Shown here: one piece after another, positions 6,923 through 11,833 of the stretch
Layout of the letters: each line of letters opens with the position of its first letter
Position numbering within the stretch: the first letter of the stretch is position 1
Assembly (NCBI GenBank): GCA_021847165.1
Contig: JAJZUH010000045.1
Location: 1-11,833, forward strand
DNA length: 11,833 nucleotides
Direction of reading: 5' to 3'
From: Pseudomonadota bacterium
GTDB lineage: Bacteria; Pseudomonadota; Gammaproteobacteria; Burkholderiales; Gallionellaceae
Notes under the pieces: model-generated
Seen by the model: the letters and a program-made list of their open reading frames with translations, nothing else
What the model was told of the DNA's origin: nothing
Database searches by the model: none
Made by a program: the position numbers and the translations under genes

Positions 6923-8200
6923 CTAGCTCCGGCATACCGCCAGTTCGGCCCATTCCGTCGTGTAGCGCTGCGACCGGTTCTCTCTGCGCATCGCCCAGCG
7001 CGCGCTGATTCCTTCCCCCAGCAGCCGGATCGTTCCGCTGCCCATCCTGCGGTTGATCCGATCCAGTGTGCTCATCAGCGTGCTGGATTTTTGCTGCAGG
7101 GCAGTATCGTCGAACAGCGTGTCGGGTTTATCTGCAGCATCGATGATGTGGGTGAGCGTGACGCCGGCCTTCTGGTAGGCGTAGCCGCTGCGGTGGATCC
7201 GGCTCAATCCGTACAAGGCGGCGCGGCAGAACAGGCGGGTGTCGTTGCTCGGCCAGGCCAGCGGCACGATGATGCTCTGCTGGTATTGCGGGTCGCGTTT
7301 CCGGTGCGGGTTGGTGCGGATATATATCTGGATGCCGCCCGCCAGCGAGCGCTGTTGGCGCAGTTTCTCGGCGGCACGGGTGGTGTAGGCGACCAGCGCC
7401 TGCTCCAGGTCGGCGAGGCTGGAAGTGAGCGTGCCGAATGAGCGCGAACAGGTGATCTGGCGTTTTGCGGGTGCGACGTCGTCCAGTTCCAGGCAGGCGA
7501 TGCCGTTCAGTTCCTCGACGATGCGTGCCAGCACGATGCCGAACCCGGCGCGCAGCCTGCCGGCCGGTGCGCGCTTCAGGTCGAGCACGGAACGGATGCC
7601 GATCCGTTCCAGTTTGGGCACGGTGTGCCTGCCGACGCCCCACACTTCGCCCACTGCAATGGAGGAAAGCAGGGTATCCAGTTCGGCGGGGGGCATGCGG
7701 TTGAAGTCGCACACCCCGCCGAAGCGGCAATCCTGTTTGGCGACATGGTTGGCGAGCTTGGCCAGCGTCTTGCTGGCGGCGATGCCCACGCACACCGGGA
7801 TGCCGACGCATCGCCCGACGGTTTCGCGCATCTGCTGGCCATAGGCGGTGTGGTCGGTTGCGATGCCGCCCAGGTCGAGGAAGGATTCGTCTATCGAGTA
7901 GACTTCCTGCTCCGGACTGAAACGCGAAAGCAGCGACATCACGCGGTTGGAGATGTCGGCATACAGGCTGTAATTGGACGAGAGGGCGACAATGCCGTGC
8001 CGCCGGGCGAGGTCCTTCATCTGGTGCCATGGCGCGGCCATCTTCAGCCCGAGGTCCTTTGCTTCCTGCGAACGCGATACCACGCAGCCGTCGTTGTTGG
8101 AAAGGACTACGACCGGTTTTCTTTCCAGCCCGGGCTGGAACAGGCGCTCGCAGGAAACGTAGAAGTTGTTGCAATCGACCAGCGCGATGGCGCGGCGCAT
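6923..8200 (-). CDS. umuC: UmuC, catalytic subunit of error-prone DNA polymerase V
   Basis: A Y-family DNA polymerase that copies across lesions when complexed with cleaved UmuD. The 425-aa length is close to that of E. coli UmuC. The N-terminus has [18 protein letters not shown] with metal-binding Asp9 and steric-gate Tyr14. The second catalytic patch is [12 protein letters not shown] (Asp104, Glu105). The thumb/HhH region contains [20 protein letters not shown]. The ATG at 8198-8200 is chosen because the conserved N-terminus begins there; the frame is open further upstream but only as overlap with umuD. It starts 4 bases after the umuD stop without a strong ribosome-binding site, so translation is probably coupled to umuD. 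It is the second gene of an SOS-type operon. Confidence 0.97.
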   Translation of the reverse strand: MRRAIALVDCNNFYVSCERLFQPGLERKPVVVLSNNDGCVVSRSQEAKDLGLKMAAPWHQMKDLARRHGIVALSSNYSLYADISNRVMSLLSRFSPEQEVYSIDESFLDLGGIATDHTAYGQQMRETVGRCVGIPVCVGIAASKTLAKLANHVAKQDCRFGGVCDFNRMPPAELDTLLSSIAVGEVWGVGRHTVPKLERIGIRSVLDLKRAPAGRLRAGFGIVLARIVEELNGIACLELDDVAPAKRQITCSRSFGTLTSSLADLEQALVAYTTRAAEKLRQQRSLAGGIQIYIRTNPHRKRDPQYQQSIIVPLAWPSNDTRLFCRAALYGLSRIHRSGYAYQKAGVTLTHIIDAADKPDTLFDDTALQQKSSTLMSTLDRINRRMGSGTIRLLGEGISARWAMRRENRSQRYTTEWAELAVCRS

Positions 8201-8204
8201 CACG

Positions 8205-8684
8205 TCACACCCGGTGCACGTTCCACTGCACCACCCCCCAGATGGAGAAGTCGTGCTCGGCGGTGACGGCGACATCGGGATAGTCCGGATGGGCGGCGCG
8301 CAGCAGCTTGCCTTGCGGGGTATAGAGCAACTGCTTGACGGTGAATTCGCCGTCGATCACGGCCACCACCACGCAGCCGTGCGCGGCCGGAACGGAGCGG
8401 TCCACCACCAGCAGGTCGCCGTCGAAGATGCCGAGGTCGCGCATGGAATGTCCGGCGACGCGCATGAAGAACGTGGATTCGCGGTGCTGGATCAGGTGCT
8501 CGTCCAGGCTGAGGCGTCGCTCGACGTAATCGTCGGCGGGCGACGGAAATCCCGCCGGCACAGCCTTGCGCAACAGGGCGCGCTGTCTTTCGAACATGGA
8601 CTTGTTGGGGTGTGTCAGCGACAGCAAGGCGGAATGCGGCTGCCGGCGGTGCCGGGAGGAAAGATCGGGATTGAAATTGGCCAT
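8205..8684 (-). CDS. umuD: UmuD, self-cleaving subunit of DNA polymerase V
   Basis: UmuD is a LexA-like Ser/Lys autoprotease whose RecA-stimulated cleavage yields UmuD', the partner of UmuC. The 159-aa product has the cleavage site Ala44-Gly45 in [15 protein letters not shown], the nucleophile Ser80 in VAGHSMRD and the general-base Lys117 in [10 protein letters not shown]. Distances from cleavage site to Ser (36) and Ser to Lys (37) equal those in E. coli UmuD. The ATG at 8682-8684 gives a pre-cleavage arm of 44 residues against 24 in E. coli. A shorter start, Met30 (8595-8597), would give 15. Neither has a clear ribosome-binding site; 8684 fits the promoter, giving a leader of about 25 bases. 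Confidence 0.95.
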   Translation of the reverse strand: MANFNPDLSSRHRRQPHSALLSLTHPNKSMFERQRALLRKAVPAGFPSPADDYVERRLSLDEHLIQHRESTFFMRVAGHSMRDLGIFDGDLLVVDRSVPAAHGCVVVAVIDGEFTVKQLLYTPQGKLLRAAHPDYPDVAVTAEHDFSIWGVVQWNVHRV

Positions 8685-8697
8685 GGCATGATGAGTG

Positions 8698-8744
8698 CAG
8701 AACGAACGTTCTCGAATGCTAGAGAACGTTCGTTCTGTTGTCAA
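8698..8744 (-). promoter_or_regulatory. umuDC promoter with double SOS-type operator
   Basis: Read on the minus strand, TTGACA (8744-8739) and TAGCAT (8721-8716) are separated by exactly 17 bases, a near-ideal sigma-70 promoter; transcription would begin near 8709. A perfect 16-bp inverted repeat (arms 8698-8713 and 8722-8737, 8-base spacer) overlies it. Each arm contains GAAC-N4-GTTC (8700-8711 and 8724-8735). One operator fills the -35/-10 spacer and the other covers the likely start site, with centres 24 bp apart. Position in front of umuDC implies LexA-type repression. The motif resembles the Gram-positive GAAC-N4-GTTC box rather than the CTGT-N8-ACAG box usual in beta- and gammaproteobacteria. 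The binding protein is inferred, not seen. Confidence 0.85.
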
Positions 8745-8757
8745 CCCCGTGCATGGA

Positions 8758-9636
8758 TCATGCGGCCGGGAGCAATGCCAGTGCCTGGGTTTCGCAGGAG
8801 CGGCGGACGTCTTCATCCAGCGTCTTCAGCCATGCGGCGGGCATTTCCACCATCCCATACACGGCCCCTGCCAGCATGCCCGCGATCGCGCCGGTGGTGT
8901 CGGCATCGCCGCCGCGATTGACCACGTCGATCAGGCAGGTGCGGAAATCGTCGGTATCGAAGAAACTCTGGAATACCGCCTGCATCGTGTCGACGATGTA
9001 GCCGCCAGGGTTGACGATCTGGCGCACTGCGCGGAATCTGAATTCGGGATGACGTGCGACGAGCGGGTGGGCATGCTGGTGCAGCAGGTGGTTCTTGCCG
9101 GCCCCGCGCAGCGCATCCTGCACCATGAACACCAGGCATTCGCAGGCGGCATCGGAGAGCGCACAGTGATGGGTGACATGCGCCTGCGCGCGGCAGGCGG
9201 CGCGCACGCTTGCTTCCGCCTGGCCGAAAGTGGCCAGTGCCACCGGCAACACGCGCATCGCTGCGCCGTTGCCGGCATCGTGATCGGAATAGGGCGCTTC
9301 CGGAATGCCGGTCCTGCGGAATTGCAGCAGGTTGCGCCGCACGGTGTTGCCGATATCCACCGGTTTGGCGCGCATCCAGGCATCGAAAGCCTGTGCGGCG
9401 GCAAGTGCGTCGACTTTACCTTGTGCAAGGATGGCATCGCCGAGCGCCAGCGACATGGTGGTGTCGTCGGTGACCTGCCCCGGTTTGAGATGCAGCCAGC
9501 CGCCGCCGCGCAAGGTGTCGTGCACCCGGTATTGCGCCGCGATCTCGCGCGGCGTCATGAATTCCACCGTGGCACCCAGCGCATCGCCGATGGCGAGGCC
9601 GAGGTAGGCAGCGATGGCGCGGTCGGTGGTGATCAT
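8758..9636 (-). CDS. draG: DraG, ADP-ribosyl-[dinitrogenase reductase] glycohydrolase
   Basis: DraG removes ADP-ribose from the arginine of nitrogenase Fe protein (NifH), restoring activity after an ammonium or darkness/energy switch-off. The 292-aa length matches the family. The N-terminus IAAYLGLAIGDALGATVEFM is characteristic. The binuclear metal site is represented by GQVTDDTTMSLALG (T56-D57-D58-T59) and by VNRGGDADTTGAIAGMLAGAVYG as adjoining pieces (D244, D246, T247). The start ATG at 9634-9636 precedes the conserved N-terminus, with GGGAG about 11 bases upstream; the frame is open 22 codons more, into a hairpin. The general ADP-ribosylglycohydrolase family is broader, but sequence and nif context favour DraG. 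The partner draT is not in the window. A 160-base gap separates it from nifQ, and its stop lies 14 bases before the umuD -35 box. Confidence 0.93.
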   Translation of the reverse strand: MITTDRAIAAYLGLAIGDALGATVEFMTPREIAAQYRVHDTLRGGGWLHLKPGQVTDDTTMSLALGDAILAQGKVDALAAAQAFDAWMRAKPVDIGNTVRRNLLQFRRTGIPEAPYSDHDAGNGAAMRVLPVALATFGQAEASVRAACRAQAHVTHHCALSDAACECLVFMVQDALRGAGKNHLLHQHAHPLVARHPEFRFRAVRQIVNPGGYIVDTMQAVFQSFFDTDDFRTCLIDVVNRGGDADTTGAIAGMLAGAVYGMVEMPAAWLKTLDEDVRRSCETQALALLPAA

Positions 9637-9668
9637 GGCAATGCGACTCCCTTCGTCCGGATATCCAG

Positions 9669-9712
9669 CCTGCATGCGTTGCCGGGGCTGCAGCCATGGC
9701 AACGCATGCAGG
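9669..9712. repeat. 44-bp hairpin between nifQ and draG
   Basis: A perfect 15-bp inverted repeat, CCTGCATGCGTTGCC (9669-9683) against GGCAACGCATGCAGG (9698-9712), encloses a 14-base loop that itself contains the palindrome GGCTGCAGCC (9686-9695). It lies 33 bases upstream of the draG start and 85 bases after the nifQ stop in transcription order. Neither strand has a T-run after the stem, so it is not a standard rho-independent terminator. It could be a processing or attenuation hairpin, or a binding site for a dimeric protein. Confidence 0.85.
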
Positions 9713-9796
9713 TGTATCGGGCTGTCATCCTTTGACAGTCCCTGTCGGAAGACTGGCTGTCCCGGCAGTAGTTCCGTCAGCCGTGCTGTAGGTCGA

Positions 9797-10381
9797 TCAC
9801 TCCTCGGGGCCGAAGCAGTTCAAATAGTCGGTGCAGTATTCGCAGCTGGGCGCCCGGCACGCATTGATGCCTTCCTGTTCGCATAACTGCTTGTACAGGA
9901 ATTTCTTCCACTTCATGTCGTGCACGTTCCTTGCCGCGAGCGCGGGGAAGTTCTGCATCATCAGGCGGCTGAGATGGTCGCGCGACCACAGCCCGAGGTC
10001 CTGCCACAGGTGGTCGCTGGCCATGCAGGCGGCGGTGACGATCTCCGCCATCCATTGTTCCGACATGTGCCTGTGGGCGCGGTGTTGCAGCAGCAGGCCG
10101 AGCACGTCGTCGCGCTCCGGCGCACGCGAATCGGCTTCTGCTGCCTTGCAACGGATGACCAGCTCGACGCCGGGGAAGTGGTCCGTCAGCAGCGCAGAGA
10201 AGTCTTTCTCTTCCAGCCCGAGACCCGGCGGCAGCGCGCCCACGCCGCCGATCTGGCTGGAGATCATCTGCGCGAACAAGGCGTCGTTGGATAATCCCGC
10301 CGCGTGTGCCATCAGTTCCGCATACAGTCCCTGATCCGGCTGTGCGGCGGGCTTCTGCGCGGGCATGGTGTCTGGCTGCAT
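9797..10381 (-). CDS. nifQ: NifQ, molybdenum donor for FeMo-co synthesis
   Basis: NifQ is an Fe-S protein that delivers molybdenum to the NifEN/NifH complex during FeMo-cofactor assembly. The 194-aa product ends with the diagnostic cysteine motif C-x4-C-x2-C-x5-C (Cys175, 180, 183, 189) within CRAPSCEYCTDYLNCFG, preceded by MKWKKFLYKQLCEQEG. Upstream, the helical core includes MSEQWMAEIVTAACMASDHLWQDLGL and RDHLSRLMMQNFPALA. The ATG at 10379-10381 has AGGAG 5 bases upstream. It is 29 bases downstream of the [2Fe-2S] ferredoxin gene and thus probably the last gene of the nifB-fdxN-nifO-fdx-nifQ run. Confidence 0.96.
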   Translation of the reverse strand: MQPDTMPAQKPAAQPDQGLYAELMAHAAGLSNDALFAQMISSQIGGVGALPPGLGLEEKDFSALLTDHFPGVELVIRCKAAEADSRAPERDDVLGLLLQHRAHRHMSEQWMAEIVTAACMASDHLWQDLGLWSRDHLSRLMMQNFPALAARNVHDMKWKKFLYKQLCEQEGINACRAPSCEYCTDYLNCFGPEE

Positions 10382-10410
10382 GGTCGCTCCTGCGGTGGTG
10401 TGGATAAGGT

Positions 10411-11122
<712 letters not shown>

Positions 11123-11135
11123 GGTCCGCGATTCC

Positions 11136-11390
11136 TCAGGCCGCCAGTTTCTGCAGCGGGATGCCGGTGAGCGAGCCCGGCGGGTTCATCGCGTCGCCGT
11201 CCTCGTTGAGGATCGCGCCTTCGATCGGGCAGATGGTGGCGCACTGCGGGTCCTCGAAATCGCCCGCACATTCGGTGCATTTGCCCGGATCGATCAGGAA
11301 GTGCGGCTTCGCTTCGTAGATCGCCTTGCTCGGGCACAACGGTTCGCAGGCCCAGCAATTGACGCAGGATTCGATGATTTCCAGAGCCAT
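11136..11390 (-). CDS. fdxN: 2[4Fe-4S] ferredoxin, FdxN type, downstream of nifB
   Basis: An 84-aa low-potential ferredoxin with two cluster-binding sets: C-x2-C-x2-C-x3-C (Cys9, 12, 15, 19 in CVNCWACEPLCP) and C-x2-C-x8-C-x3-C (Cys38, 41, 50, 54 in CTECAGDFEDPQCATICP). The 8-residue insertion in the second motif and the ending NPPGSLTGIP are typical of the nifB-linked ferredoxins. It probably supplies electrons to NifB or nitrogenase. The ATG at 11388-11390 has AAGGA 6-7 bases upstream; 12 further upstream codons are open but extend into the REP-like element and lack support. It is 138 bases downstream of the preceding gene, with two repeats in that gap. Confidence 0.94.
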   Translation of the reverse strand: MALEIIESCVNCWACEPLCPSKAIYEAKPHFLIDPGKCTECAGDFEDPQCATICPIEGAILNEDGDAMNPPGSLTGIPLQKLAA

Positions 11391-11410
11391 GTCAGTTCCT
11401 TCTTTAAAAT

Positions 11411-11441
11411 GTAGCCCGGAATGCATGAAAGTAATCCGGGA
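11411..11441. repeat. REP-like hairpin (GTAGCCCGG...TCCGGG) upstream of fdxN
   Basis: CCCGGA at 11415-11420 pairs with TCCGGG at 11435-11440 around a 14-base loop, preceded by GTAG and, a little further out, matched by CTAC (11447-11451). GTAGCCCGGAT...ATCCGGG sequences are a widespread repetitive extragenic palindrome type in proteobacteria, from memory. It lies in the leader of the fdxN gene. Confidence 0.7.
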
Positions 11442-11449
11442 AAGTTTCT

Positions 11450-11529
11450 ACCCCCTCCCTAACCCACCCCCTGCATGGGGGTGGGGATGGGTTCCTTCCC
11501 CCTTTCAGGGGGAAGGTTAGGATGGGGGT
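11450..11529. repeat. Y-shaped palindromic repeat (three-stem element)
   Basis: Three stems can form. The outer stem pairs 11450-11464 with 11515-11529, with a 2-base internal mismatch. Inner hairpin one is CCCACCCCC (11463-11471) with GGGGGTGGG (11477-11485), loop TGCAT. Inner hairpin two is CCTTCCCCC (11494-11502) with GGGGGAAGG (11508-11516), loop TTTCA. Both inner stems are perfect 9-mers. The right end meets the TAA stop codon (11531-11529) of the neighbouring gene. This looks like a mobile or dispersed C/G-rich palindromic element, similar to known proteobacterial REP families; copy number cannot be judged here. Confidence 0.85.
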
Positions 11530-11833
11530 TAAGCTACCTTCTGCTGCTCATCCAATTTCGCCTCCAATTTGCCCGCCGTCCGCATCTCTTCGTACACCTT
11601 GAGCACGGCATCCTCGATGGCTTCCATCGCATGCTCGCCGTTGGGCTGGATGCCGGCGGCTTCCAGCGGGCCCCAGGGTTCGTAGCCGACCTTGCTGCAC
11701 AGCACGGCTTCGCAGCCGGCCAGCACCTTGAGCGTCTTGTCCAGCGCGCTTTCGCCGTCGCCGCAGGTGTCGCCGCCTTCACAGTAGGGGGTGGTCTTGC
11801 GGTGGCCGATGAAACGCACGCCTTCGGATGAAG
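11529..11833 (-). CDS. nifB: NifB C-terminal (NifX-like) domain, cut by window edge
   Basis: The frame is open to the window edge and reads SSEGVRFIGHRKTTPYC..., so the first Met-like codon (GTG, 11817-11819) is internal rather than a start. The visible 100 or so residues form the C-terminal part of a NifX/NafY-type FeMo-co-binding domain: YCEGGDTCGDGESALDKTLKVL, then GCEAVLCSKVGYEPWGPLEAAGIQPNGEHAMEAIEDAVLKVYEEM. Such domains occur at the end of NifB (the radical-SAM enzyme that makes NifB-co) and as stand-alone NifX. The FdxN-type ferredoxin directly downstream and the GVRFIGHRKT wording favour NifB, but the radical-SAM domain is outside the window. The stop TAA abuts a palindromic repeat. 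Confidence 0.8.
   Translation of the reverse strand, partial: SSEGVRFIGHRKTTPYCEGGDTCGDGESALDKTLKVLAGCEAVLCSKVGYEPWGPLEAAGIQPNGEHAMEAIEDAVLKVYEEMRTAGKLEAKLDEQQKVA

Noticed and set aside
6312..9636. A novel multigene defence or mobile system in the central block
   Set aside because: The genes are a familiar polymerase V operon, DraG and two isolated envelope proteins; there is no integrase, transposase, nuclease/helicase set or repeat array to support a system.
8695..9735. A 346-codon plus-strand frame opposite draG
   Set aside because: It is antisense to a conserved enzyme, begins within the umuDC operator region, and shows no recognisable domain.
9722..9738. CTGT...ACAG inverted repeat upstream of draG as a canonical LexA box or NifA site
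   Set aside because: The spacing is CTGT-N9-ACAG and TGT-N9-ACA: one base too long for LexA (N8) and one too short for NifA (N10). No matching promoter is visible.
9637..9796. Possible sigma-54 (GG-N10-GC) promoter for draG
   Set aside because: I checked the GG dinucleotides on the minus strand in this gap and found none with GC at the right distance together with TGGCAC/TTGCA-like context.

Overview
This GC-rich window is a section of a nitrogen-fixation (nif) gene region from a proteobacterium. A betaproteobacterium such as a Nitrosomonadales/Gallionellaceae-type diazotroph is my best guess, based on protein similarity recalled from memory and on the intergenic repeat types; there is no rRNA or other taxonomic marker to confirm it. 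Gene order resembles the Azotobacter vinelandii nif clusters as I remember them: nifS-nifV-cysE-orf-nifW-nifZ-nifM on one side and nifB-fdxN-nifO-nifQ on the other.

Layout. (1) Positions 2-4609, plus strand: the 3' end of nifS, a palindromic intergenic repeat, nifV (homocitrate synthase), a serine acetyltransferase (cysE type), an uncharacterised helical 174-aa protein, nifW, nifZ and nifM. From nifV to nifM the genes are spaced by at most about 15 bases or overlap, so they look like one operon that supplies cysteine sulfur, makes homocitrate and matures nitrogenase. (2) Positions 4620-6896: a non-nif block with an M48-family lipoprotein metalloprotease (minus), a divergent Ala/Pro-rich lipoprotein with a C-terminal membrane helix (plus), a strong rho-independent terminator, and a membrane-anchored coiled-coil protein (plus). 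(3) Positions 6923-8744, minus strand: umuD-umuC (error-prone DNA polymerase V) with a near-consensus sigma-70 promoter containing two GAAC-N4-GTTC operator half-site pairs in a perfect 16-bp inverted repeat. (4) Positions 8758-11833, minus strand: a second nif run read right to left, comprising the 3' end of a NifB/NifX-type gene (probably nifB), a repeat-rich spacer, a 2[4Fe-4S] ferredoxin (fdxN type), an ArsC-like nitrogenase-associated protein (nifO type), a [2Fe-2S] ferredoxin, nifQ, a 44-bp hairpin, and draG (dinitrogenase reductase-activating glycohydrolase).

How it fits together. NifS and CysE provide activated sulfur and its cysteine source. NifV makes the organic ligand of FeMo-co. 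NifB, with its ferredoxin, builds the Fe-S core, and NifQ delivers molybdenum. NifW, NifZ and NifM act on MoFe-protein and Fe-protein maturation. DraG reverses ADP-ribosylation of the Fe protein. No draT is visible in the window. I see no CRISPR array, tRNA, rRNA, transposase or wholly new multigene system. The most notable non-coding signals are the double SOS-type operator of umuDC, the hairpin between nifQ and draG, the Y-shaped repeat after the nifB-type gene, and the repeat inserted between nifS and nifV.
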